From contig SLFB01000188.1 in NCBI GenBank assembly GCA_007124475.1, forward strand, positions 1 to 12,854: a stretch of 12,854 nucleotides of DNA, written 5' to 3'. The translations under genes and the position numbers were made by a program. The notes beneath the pieces were generated by a model. That model ran no database searches, was not told the DNA's origin, and was given only the letters and a program-made list of their open reading frames with translations. Position 1 is the stretch's first letter, and the number at the start of each line of letters is the position of its first letter. Shown one piece after another: positions 1 to 6,424 of the stretch. The DNA comes from Vibrio sp. (GTDB lineage Bacteria; Pseudomonadota; Gammaproteobacteria; Enterobacterales; Vibrionaceae).

Positions 1-2
1 AT

Positions 3-539
3 ATCATCACCTTTCAAAATATCCATGATTATAAAGAATCTTTAGCGGTTGCCGAGTGGCAATCAAAAACCGATCCTTTAACGCAAATGAGCAATCGGCG
101 CGGTTTTGTCGCTTGGCGTGACCAACGAACACTTGAGCAGGCTGTCGGATTGATTTTTCTCGATATCGATCATTTTAAACAGATTAATGATACCTATGGA
201 CATTCTGCAGGGGATTATGTGTTGTGTCAGCTGGCGAGCGTTATTGAAAAAAATTTACCCGCTTCTGCCTGTTGCGTGCGCTGGGGCGGAGAAGAATTTT
301 TGGTTTGCATTGAAGCGGTCACTGAGCTTGCTAGCATTAGTCAGTTAGCGGAATGCATACGCCAGCAAGTGGAAGCCATGCCTTTGGCGTGGCAAGCTCA
401 ATCTTTGTCTATCACAGTTAGCGCGGGTTGCGCTTTTGTTCGTTCTCATCGTGATTGGGAGCAAGGGTTGCAATTGGCCGATCAAGCGTTATTTTCTGCC
501 AAGCAGCTCGGACGTAACCGAGTAATTAGTCACAGTTAA
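3..539 (+). CDS. GGDEF diguanylate cyclase, C-terminal fragment
   Basis: This is the last 178 codons of a protein whose start lies left of the window. The frame is open from base 3, and the ATG at 87 falls inside the domain (DPLTQMSNRRGF is the usual opening of a GGDEF domain), so it is not a true start. The domain makes c-di-GMP from two GTP. Visible motifs are the metal/nucleotide segment LDIDHFKQINDTYGHSAGD and an intact signature GGEEF encoded at 285-299. The inhibitory RxxD motif expected about five residues before the signature is absent (PASA stands there), so product feedback through an I-site is unlikely. The C-terminal DQALFSAKQLGRNRV segment is complete and the protein ends right after the domain. 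The sensor part is outside the window, so its input cannot be named. Confidence 0.93.
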   Translation: MITFQNIHDYKESLAVAEWQSKTDPLTQMSNRRGFVAWRDQRTLEQAVGLIFLDIDHFKQINDTYGHSAGDYVLCQLASVIEKNLPASACCVRWGGEEFLVCIEAVTELASISQLAECIRQQVEAMPLAWQAQSLSITVSAGCAFVRSHRDWEQGLQLADQALFSAKQLGRNRVISHS

Positions 540-578
540 TACTCGTTGGATAAACGGATACCCTTCCTCTGTACTATT

Positions 579-616
579 TATACCTTTCCGACTTGAAGCT
601 GCAAGTTTGTGGGCTA
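579..616. repeat. Decayed ERIC-like end
   Basis: The segment starting TATACC with ACTTGAAGCTGCAAG and then TGGGCTAC resembles the left end of the vibrio ERIC repeat seen nearly intact at 9357 and 9606. The rest of the element is missing. Just upstream, 557-567 (GATACCCTTCC) resembles the same terminus again, which may mean nested or repeated insertions. The match was made by eye and is partial. Confidence 0.5.
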
Positions 617-723
617 CAAAAAGCACGTTTTTAGGTTTTTATGATTTATGCACCACCAAAAGCATGTGCAACAAGATCGTGATCACATTATTTTTTAATG
701 GGTACATCATACTGTTAAGTAAC

Positions 724-737
724 TTGTTTTAGATCAT
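724..737. promoter_or_regulatory. Possible FNR site upstream of yiaY
   Basis: TTGTT-TTAG-ATCAT matches the FNR consensus TTGAT-N4-ATCAA at 8 of 10 positions. Its centre is near 730.5. A -10-like hexamer CATAGT at 761-766 would place a start near 772-773, which puts the site at about -42, the position typical of FNR-activated promoters. Anaerobic induction would suit an iron-dependent alcohol dehydrogenase. The match is by eye, and no good -35 box is needed or seen. Confidence 0.35.
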
Positions 738-828
738 ATTTCTGCAATCTTAGATTGTGACATAGTAACGCCCATGCAGAAAACAAACAAAGCATTAACA
801 AGATAATGATTTTTATGGAGACGTTCTA

Positions 829-1977
829 ATGGCAAGTGCATTTTATATCCCTAGCGTTAATTTCATGGGCGCGGGTTGCCTGAATCAGGCTGCTGAAGCT
901 ATTCAAGCTCAAGGAGTTAAGCAAGGCTTAATCGTTACTGATAGTATTTTGAATAAAATAGGGGTGGTGAAAAAAGTTCAGGACTTATTGAGTCAACACG
1001 GTGTGAATACGGTGATTTTTGATGGTACTCAACCAAACCCAACGGTAGATAACGTTAACAGTGGGTTAGCGATTTTACAACAACACCAATGTGACTTTGT
1101 GGTTTCTCTTGGTGGTGGTTCTCCCCACGATTGTGCTAAGGGAATTGCTTTAGTTGCGGCAAATGGTGGTCAGATAGGTGATTACGAAGGTGTTGATCAA
1201 TCCGCTAAACCTATGCTGCCTTTAATGGCGATCAATACCACGGCTGGTACCGCATCAGAGATGACTCGTTTTTGTATTATCACGGATGAACAGCGTCATA
1301 TTAAAATGGCGATTGTTGATAAGCATACTACGCCGTTTATTTCTGTTAATGATCCTGAGTTGATGTTAGCCAAGCCGGCATCTTTAACTGCTGCAACTGG
1401 GATGGATGCTTTAACTCATGCGATTGAGGCTTATGTGTCCACAGCGGCAACGCCTATTACTGATGCGGTTGCGATCAAAGCCATTGAATTAATTCAAGCG
1501 CACCTGCGCCAAGCCGTTACTCACGGTGATGATCTTGAAGCTCGTGAACAAATGGCGTATGCACAATTTATGGCTGGAATGGCGTTTAATAATGCTTCTC
1601 TAGGCTATGTTCATGCCATGGCGCATCAGCTAGGTGGTTTCTATGATCTGCCGCATGGTGTTTGTAACGCAATTTTGTTGCCTCATGTACAACGTTTTAA
1701 CGCCCAAGTATGCCCAGAGCGGTTACGCGATGTAGCGAAAGCGATGGGAGTTGATGTTAGTGAACTTACTGCTGAACAGGGAGCGCAAGCGGCTATTGAG
1801 GCTATTATCCAATTGGCTCAAGATGTGGGTATTCCAAGTGGAATTAGTCAATTAGGAGCAAAGCTGGAAGATATTCCAGTCCTTGCGGATAACGCCTTAA
1901 AAGATGCGTGCGGTTTTACCAACCCTAAACAAGCGACTCACGAAGAAATTTCGGCAATTTTTGTCGCTGCAATGTAA
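829..1977 (+). CDS. yiaY: Iron-containing alcohol dehydrogenase, YiaY type
   Basis: This is a cytoplasmic NAD-dependent dehydrogenase of the group III (iron-activated) alcohol dehydrogenase family. Its length of 382 residues is normal. The NAD-binding motif GGGSPHD lies at about residues 95-101. The metal ligands appear as Asp193 and His197 (GMDALTHAIE), His262 and His276 (GYVHAMAHQLGGFYDLPHG). The sequence follows E. coli YiaY closely from memory, including TTAGTASEMTRFCIITDE and the C-terminal DACGFTNPKQATHEE. E. coli YiaY is annotated variously as an alcohol or threonine dehydrogenase, so the substrate is uncertain. The start ATG has GGAG at 817-820, eight bases upstream. The gene stands alone, with a hairpin following it and a possible FNR site before it. 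FucO or AdhB are less likely alternatives. Confidence 0.93.
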   Translation: MASAFYIPSVNFMGAGCLNQAAEAIQAQGVKQGLIVTDSILNKIGVVKKVQDLLSQHGVNTVIFDGTQPNPTVDNVNSGLAILQQHQCDFVVSLGGGSPHDCAKGIALVAANGGQIGDYEGVDQSAKPMLPLMAINTTAGTASEMTRFCIITDEQRHIKMAIVDKHTTPFISVNDPELMLAKPASLTAATGMDALTHAIEAYVSTAATPITDAVAIKAIELIQAHLRQAVTHGDDLEAREQMAYAQFMAGMAFNNASLGYVHAMAHQLGGFYDLPHGVCNAILLPHVQRFNAQVCPERLRDVAKAMGVDVSELTAEQGAQAAIEAIIQLAQDVGIPSGISQLGAKLEDIPVLADNALKDACGFTNPKQATHEEISAIFVAAM

Positions 1978-2015
1978 GTAGTCAACGCCGCTACAGTTTC
2001 AACTAGAAAAGAGAG

Positions 2016-2055
2016 ACATCAGTCGGTAGCTCAATCATAGGTTACCGGCTGATGT
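2016..2055. terminator. Hairpin between yiaY and the convergent GGDEF gene
   Basis: Bases 2016-2030 pair with 2041-2055 in a 15-bp stem that includes two G-U pairs, with a 10-base loop. It lies in the short gap between two converging genes, so it could end transcription from either side. The following T-run is poor (GTTATTTATG), so termination strength is uncertain. Confidence 0.55.
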
Positions 2056-2102
2056 GTTATTTATGTTCCATTATTATTGATGGCTTGCATTGATGACTTG
2101 CG

Positions 2103-3962
2103 TTATCGATTAATATGAAACGGCGCTGGATTATTGGCTTGCTTATGGCGATACATTTCTCTATCTGCTCGATTGAGTAATTCTGAGGCATTATCGCCAT
2201 CGAGCGGATAATTTGCTGCCCCTAAACTTGCTTGAATAGATAATGTATGCTGACTGAGCTCGAAAGGTTGTTGAAAAGCCCGTGCAATCTTTTTGAGTAC
2301 ATCCTCTGTATGGTTACTGGTCAGGTGGGGCAGTAAAATGACAAACTCATCACCACCTATTCTGGCTAAAGTATCTGAAGCGCGCAGATTATCACTCAAC
2401 CGATTAGCAATCGCTTTTAGTAGTTCATCACCGACTTGATGCCCCCAAAAGTCATTGATTGGCTTGAATTTATCTAAATCAATAAAGATCACCGAAAATT
2501 CAATACGATTACGTTTGGCTTGTAAGATCAGTTGTTCCATTCGTTCCATTAATAACCGTCGATTAGCCAGTCCGGTGAGGGTGTCATGGTTTGCCAAATG
2601 GGTGATCTCTCGTTCTGCTTGCTTCCTAGCGGTGATGTCACTAATAAAGTTTAATGACGCTGGCTCGCCATACCAGTCGACAATGACACCACTAATTTCC
2701 ACGTCCATTATATTGCCCGTTGAATGGATAATTTTCGCTTGGTAGCGTTGTCCCGAAGTCTCGGTGGTTTGAAAACGTTGCAGATGAGCTTGTCGTACTT
2801 GTGCTTGATAATCTTGATGCACGAGTTCAAGAAAAGAGTTTAATGCTAGTAATTGTTCGATGCTAAGCCCAACCATTTGTGCGAGATAATGATTAGCATA
2901 GACAAAACGTTGATGTTGGATCACAGCAATCCCTTCGTGTGCAGTATCCACTAGTGAACGATAAAATCGCTCACTCTCGACTAATCGTTCAGAGATCTGC
3001 TCTTTTTCTAGTAATGCGGTTTCCAATTCGGTTTTAAGTTTTATTAATCGGACTTTAGAGCGGTGCTGGTAGATAGCCCCGCACAATAAAAGCCCAATAA
3101 TCAGTAATGAGGCTAAGATAATTTTGCTTATCATAGCCCAATTATGGCGATATGTTACTGTGAAAGGAATATGTTGATGAATCGCTTGGTTGATCTCTTC
3201 CTCTGTTAAGGTATCAATGGCTTGATTGAGTTTATCCAGCAGCTGGGTATGTTGATGTAATACCCCAATACGTAGCAAATTTTTATAGTCATCAATTTCA
3301 GCGGCGATTTTGAGATTGAACCAGCCCTCATGTCGAATGGTATAAGCGGCTACCATCAGTGAACGTAATGTGGCATCAGCTTCACCGCGATCAACCATAT
3401 CAAAGGCGTCCCATTCGGTTTCGACCGATAGCAACACAATACTGGGGTAGTCGCGTTTAACGCGTTCATAAATTGAGGTGCCAGACGGAATCACCAGCCG
3501 TTGATTGGCTAAATCTCTTAAACTATTGATGGGGGGGGCATCACGGCGAGTGATTAATACATTAGGGTTGGTTAAATAGGGCTGAGTGAAGCTAAGCCAT
3601 TCGCTTCGTTGCTGAGTTTGATTAAGTAAAGCGAGAATATCACATTCGCCAGCTCGAGATTTCATTAAGCTTTCATCCCAATTTTCCGTAGGGATAATCG
3701 TAAACGTTAATTCAGCGCGTTGAAAAATCAGCCTCAGTAGATCAGCCGCAATACCTATAAACTCGCCGTCCTCGGTGATTGTTTCCAGTGGTTGCCAATC
3801 TGGATCGACGCACATGGCTACAGGGTGTTGAGTCCAGTCTTTTTCTGCCCATACGCTGGTAGTGTAAAAGGTGAGCAGTAGATAAAATATGCTAATGATT
3901 GAGCGAGGTAATGATTTAACGTTGGTACTCAAAATTAAGCTCTCTATATGATGACATGCCAT
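2103..3962 (-). CDS. Periplasmic solute-binding sensor-PAS-GGDEF diguanylate cyclase
   Basis: This is an inner-membrane c-di-GMP synthase with an external sensor. Domain order is: signal sequence about 17-39 (ending SVWAE), a family 3 solute-binding-type domain about 45-270 in the periplasm, a membrane helix about 277-298, a short coiled linker about 303-330, a PAS domain about 330-445, and GGDEF about 455-610. The signature GGDEF is intact at residues 536-540. An RxxD inhibitory site (RASD, 527-530) sits five residues before it, so feedback inhibition by c-di-GMP is expected. There is no EAL domain. The sensor domain suggests detection of an amino acid or similar small ligand, which cannot be named. 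The start is doubtful: the ATG at 3962 lacks a visible ribosome site and adds basic-poor sequence before the signal peptide. TTG at 3932, preceded by AGAGAG, would give a more normal signal peptide. An 8-C run interrupts codons 142-144. Confidence 0.92.
   Translation of the reverse strand: MACHHIESLILSTNVKSLPRSIISIFYLLLTFYTTSVWAEKDWTQHPVAMCVDPDWQPLETITEDGEFIGIAADLLRLIFQRAELTFTIIPTENWDESLMKSRAGECDILALLNQTQQRSEWLSFTQPYLTNPNVLITRRDAPPINSLRDLANQRLVIPSGTSIYERVKRDYPSIVLLSVETEWDAFDMVDRGEADATLRSLMVAAYTIRHEGWFNLKIAAEIDDYKNLLRIGVLHQHTQLLDKLNQAIDTLTEEEINQAIHQHIPFTVTYRHNWAMISKIILASLLIIGLLLCGAIYQHRSKVRLIKLKTELETALLEKEQISERLVESERFYRSLVDTAHEGIAVIQHQRFVYANHYLAQMVGLSIEQLLALNSFLELVHQDYQAQVRQAHLQRFQTTETSGQRYQAKIIHSTGNIMDVEISGVIVDWYGEPASLNFISDITARKQAEREITHLANHDTLTGLANRRLLMERMEQLILQAKRNRIEFSVIFIDLDKFKPINDFWGHQVGDELLKAIANRLSDNLRASDTLARIGGDEFVILLPHLTSNHTEDVLKKIARAFQQPFELSQHTLSIQASLGAANYPLDGDNASELLNRADREMYRHKQANNPAPFHINR
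3531..3538. repeat. 8-bp poly-G/C tract inside the sensor domain
   Basis: Eight consecutive G on the plus strand (C on the coding strand) encode the end of Ala142, Pro143 and Pro144 in the periplasmic domain of the minus-strand cyclase. Runs of this length can slip during replication. Gain or loss of one base would shift the frame upstream of the membrane, PAS and GGDEF parts. Confidence 0.9.
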
Positions 3963-3965
3963 TGG

Positions 3966-3997
3966 TATAGGTTCTATTCGAAGCTGCAGTGGTGCTG
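3966..3997. repeat. Possible ERIC end remnant before the PBPb-GGDEF gene
   Basis: TATAGGTTCTATTCGAAGCT followed by GCAGTGGTGCTG resembles the ERIC left end (TATACCCTTGCTACYTGAAG, then CTGCAGG-TGTTGGCT). It directly abuts the ATG at 3962. The similarity is short and could be chance. Confidence 0.35.
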
Positions 3998-4056
3998 AAA
4001 ATCAGACAATAACATGATTTGGCTTTTCAACTGCTTAAAGCATAGACAATTGTCGT

Positions 4057-5292
4057 TTAGCTCGCGATTTTTATGCAGTTACGACCGGATTTTTTTGCTT
4101 TATAGAGAGCTTGATCGGCTAAAGGAATCGCCAGTTTGGGGTTGGATTCGGTCTGGCTATCACAGACCCCAATGCTGATGGTGATGGTTGGCGAGCGTTT
4201 AGATTGAGTTTTTCTCACGCTTCGGATGGTCGGTGAGGTTAATGGAATGCTCTGAGAATCACTGATGATTAAGCTTAAATGTTCAATGTCATCGCGAAGC
4301 CATTCGAGAGCATCTTGTACCTGTTTAGCCGTTTTGCCCTTAAATAATAAGGTAAACTCTTCACCGCCATAACGATAATACCAAACTTTAGTCGGTATTA
4401 ATGCTAAGCGACTAGCCACCAATTTCAACACCTCATCACCCGTACTATGTCCATATTGATCATTAAATGATTTAAAGTGATCGACATCAATCATGGCAAC
4501 GGTAAAGACTTTGCCTAGTCGCTGTAAGTCGAGCTCTAATGCGTGTCTGGCGGGAATTTGAGTTAATCGATCGTGGAAAGCGAGAGTGTGCCCTGCACTA
4601 AGCAGTGTCAGGAGCAAAAATATGGCCGCCAGACTAAATACGATAATATTGATGAAAGGGATGTGAAAATAAATGAGCCCGATACTCACCAGCAACAGAC
4701 AATTATAGACAGCACTATCATTGAGTCGATTGCTCGATAGCAATAGTATGGCGCTAATACCCGTCAGAACGCATAAATAGAGTACAACGATCAAAGGTAA
4801 CAATGAAATTTGTGGCACGCTAAATAAAATACCTTGATCAATTAACTGGGCATGTTGTTGATCAAAGTGAAGACTGGTTAAGCTGCCCCAAACCAGTAAC
4901 AAACTTAACAATATTAAATAACGAGTGAAGCCTTTGGTGAGCACCCCTTGATTTTGAAAAGCATAGGTAATTAAGCAGGCCACAGGAAAAAGCATGGCTA
5001 ATAAGATCAAAGGTAGCGATGCTGGATGATGGTCAGATAAAGCGATCCAGTGTTGCTGAGTAAGCCAGTAACTGACCAATAGCGCGCACGCTAACATGGC
5101 TAGTCGGCTTTGACGAAATAAATGGGCAATCAGTATCGACACCCCTAGTAATAAATAGGGGAGTCGTTGAGCAAGCAGTAGGTTCTCTTCAATTCGCTCG
5201 ATGAGTGGCGCAAGACCATAACCAATACTTGCCAGCAATATCACCGGTAAAATAAAACGAAACCAAGCTGAAGATACGAAATCGTTGATCAT
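4057..5292 (-). CDS. Multi-pass membrane GGDEF diguanylate cyclase
   Basis: This protein of 411 residues has roughly seven or eight hydrophobic segments in the first 236 residues (about 10-30, 44-60, 64-79, 92-112, 122-140, 161-186, 197-210 and 213-236), followed by a cytoplasmic GGDEF domain (about 238-411). The cyclase signature GGEEF is intact at residues 309-313, encoded at 4354-4368. The metal segment IDVDHFKSFNDQYGHSTGDE is present. No RxxD inhibitory site precedes the signature, unlike the downstream cyclase. A loop of about 20 residues rich in Ser, Thr and Arg (350-370) sits before the final strand of the domain. The membrane part matches no named sensor that I recognise. The gene lies 94 bp upstream of the other minus-strand cyclase, so co-transcription is possible. 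Its leader carries an ERIC remnant. Confidence 0.92.
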   Translation of the reverse strand: MINDFVSSAWFRFILPVILLASIGYGLAPLIERIEENLLLAQRLPYLLLGVSILIAHLFRQSRLAMLACALLVSYWLTQQHWIALSDHHPASLPLILLAMLFPVACLITYAFQNQGVLTKGFTRYLILLSLLLVWGSLTSLHFDQQHAQLIDQGILFSVPQISLLPLIVVLYLCVLTGISAILLLSSNRLNDSAVYNCLLLVSIGLIYFHIPFINIIVFSLAAIFLLLTLLSAGHTLAFHDRLTQIPARHALELDLQRLGKVFTVAMIDVDHFKSFNDQYGHSTGDEVLKLVASRLALIPTKVWYYRYGGEEFTLLFKGKTAKQVQDALEWLRDDIEHLSLIISDSQSIPLTSPTIRSVRKTQSKRSPTITISIGVCDSQTESNPKLAIPLADQALYKAKKSGRNCIKIAS

Positions 5293-5350
5293 GTTATGAA
5301 TACGTCAGTAGGGTTATGGTGCAACTAGGGTCTGTGGGTATCAGCACTAT

Positions 5351-5392
5351 CTCACTTGCCGCCTACCTGCAACTCCAAGTTGTTTGGGTATA
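5351..5392. repeat. Truncated ERIC element, right half
   Basis: The stretch from CTCACTTGCCGCCTACCTGC to GTTTGGGTATA matches the right halves of the elements ending at 9483 and 9734 (for example TTGCCGCCTACCTG at 9450-9463). The left half is missing or decayed. The terminal TATA followed by AT makes TATAAT at 5389-5394 on the plus strand, and the next bases make TATAAT on the minus strand at 5398-5393. The element therefore lies in the divergent gap between a cyclase gene and comFB with a -10-like box at its edge facing each way. Confidence 0.75.
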
Positions 5393-5441
5393 ATTATATC
5401 GTTATTAACAAGATGTGGCTTTTAGTATTTGCTACGTTTTT

Positions 5442-5450
5442 TGCTACAAT
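5442..5450 (+). promoter_or_regulatory. Extended -10 promoter for the comFB unit
   Basis: TGCTACAAT is an extended -10 element (TG, one base, TACAAT at 5445-5450). The -35 region 17 bases upstream (TTAGTA) is poor, as often happens with extended -10 promoters. Transcription would start near 5457, leaving a leader of about 118 bases before the ATG at 5575. The leader carries the ERIC end remnant at 5493-5531. Confidence 0.45.
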
Positions 5451-5492
5451 GATTTAAGGTTTGTATAAAAATCAGCTGAAGTCAATGAATAA

Positions 5493-5531
5493 GCTACGCT
5501 TCTGCCTGTAGTTTCAAGTAGCAAGGGGATA
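5493..5531. repeat. ERIC end remnant, inverted orientation
   Basis: GCTACGCTTCTGCCTGTAGT followed by TTCAAGTAGCAAGGGGATA reads as the reverse complement of the ERIC left end seen at 9606 (TATACCCTTGCTACCTGAAG, then CAGCAGG-TGTTGGCTA). Only this end is recognisable. It lies in the predicted 5' leader of the comFB gene. Confidence 0.6.
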
Positions 5532-5574
5532 GATAGCGTAATAGTGAGCCGAGATCAGAGCAAAGGAGCAAGGG

Positions 5575-5952
5575 ATGCAAATTAATCCAGAAGTGCATAA
5601 TTACATGGAGACATTGGTTGCTCAAATGTTACTGCACGAACACTATACCGAGCGATTTAGTCATGATCAGCTGGCAGATTTAGCCTGTTTGGCGCTCAAT
5701 CAGCTACGACCCGTTTACATTCGTTATGACGTTGATTTTCTCTCGTCGTTACCAGAAGAGAAAAGGGTAAGATTTACTGAACAAGCGCAGGCTGCCATCT
5801 CTTCTGCTGAGACCATGATCATCGAAGATAGACGTACCCAGCGTGATGACCAAGATATCCCCGTTATTGTCTCAACCTATAGGTTTGATAGTGATAATCC
5901 TTTAGAATGGTACGAAGAGCCTATTGCAGGTTATAAGCATCATCAAACATAA
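5575..5952 (+). CDS. ComFB-family protein (late competence development family)
   Basis: This is a small soluble protein of 125 residues, with no signal peptide or membrane segment. The opening VHNYMETLVAQML and the block ADLACLALNQLRPVYIRYDV (residues 34-53) match the ComFB family pattern (NYMEELV followed by DVLALALNRLPPKY in Gram-positive and cyanobacterial members). The C-terminal 40 residues are acidic and have no motif I recognise. The family is named for a Bacillus competence operon gene but is not needed for DNA uptake there. Some cyanobacterial members have been reported as cyclic-dinucleotide receptors, which fits the two cyclase genes upstream, but binding here is inference. AAAGGAGC at 5561-5568 is a strong ribosome site. 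It is followed after 11 bp by the next gene and probably shares its mRNA. Confidence 0.8.
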   Translation: MQINPEVHNYMETLVAQMLLHEHYTERFSHDQLADLACLALNQLRPVYIRYDVDFLSSLPEEKRVRFTEQAQAAISSAETMIIEDRRTQRDDQDIPVIVSTYRFDSDNPLEWYEEPIAGYKHHQT

Positions 5953-5963
5953 AAGGAGTCATT

Positions 5964-6242
5964 GTGGGATTTTTTTCTCGTTGGTTTAAAGGTGCAGATA
6001 AAGCATCAGATAATCTTGTTCAGCCTGTGGAATATAAAGGATTTTTGATTTACCAACAATCAATCTCGGAAAATGGTCAGTATCGTGTCGCTGGTACCAT
6101 CACTAAAGATGTTGCGGGTGAAACCCTCTCACATCGTTTTATTCGCTCTGATCTGCTCTCTAACCAGCAAGAAGCTGATGAATTGATGCTTAGTAAAGCA
6201 CAAGTCTTTATCGATCAAATGAATGGTAAAATTTTTGATTAA
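5964..6242 (+). CDS. HlyU-family small protein (PF10115 type)
   Basis: This protein of 92 residues starts at GTG 5964, five bases after AAAGGAG (5952-5958), which overlaps the stop codon of the preceding gene. The pattern MGFFSRWF at the start, then VEYKGFLIYQQSISENGQYRV reduced in the family to YKGF-I-GQ-R-AG-I, then HRFIRSDLL and a final DQMNGKIFD, matches the proteins databases label 'HlyU family transcriptional regulator'. The well-studied HlyU of vibrios is instead an ArsR-type winged-helix repressor-fold protein. This sequence shows no such fold, so the name says little about function. There is no signal peptide; the hydrophobic start may associate with membrane or partner. It forms the second gene of the comFB unit and is followed by a strong terminator. 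Confidence 0.82.
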   Translation: MGFFSRWFKGADKASDNLVQPVEYKGFLIYQQSISENGQYRVAGTITKDVAGETLSHRFIRSDLLSNQQEADELMLSKAQVFIDQMNGKIFD

Positions 6243-6271
6243 ATCTCCAGCGCTTGATAGATGTCATAAAT

Positions 6272-6310
6272 AAATGAACGGTAAGCAGATATGCTTACCG
6301 TTCATTTTTT
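6272..6310 (+). terminator. Rho-independent terminator after the comFB/HlyU-family unit
   Basis: A perfect 16-bp stem (6272-6287 with 6292-6307) closes on a GATA loop and runs into TTTTTT at 6305-6310. It lies 30 bp after the stop codon, ends the two-gene unit and separates it from pntA. Confidence 0.93.
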
Positions 6311-6358
6311 ATATCCTCTCAACTCACGGGATATTACAGCTAGACGACACTTTAGCGC

Positions 6359-6387
6359 TTGACCAATGCATGGGTTTACTGTAACGA
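6359..6387 (+). promoter_or_regulatory. Weak candidate promoter for pntAB
   Basis: TTGACC at 6359-6364 is a good -35 box. Seventeen bases later, TAACGA at 6382-6387 is a poor -10. A promoter must lie between the terminator at 6310 and the ATG at 6425, and this is the best sigma70 pair I can see there. Confidence 0.3.
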
Positions 6388-6424
6388 AAAGTAGAAAGGG
6401 TATCGATGTCATCAAGGATCTGAT

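Noticed and set aside
661..690. Possible CRP site (TGTGC and GATCACATT) upstream of yiaY
   Set aside because: Only the TCACA half matches. At the required 6-bp spacing the left half reads CAAGA, too far from TGTGA.
2455..2745. Plus-strand frame of 96 codons
   Set aside because: It lies antisense inside the PAS-GGDEF region of the minus-strand cyclase. It has no ribosome site and no family resemblance, so it is a shadow frame.
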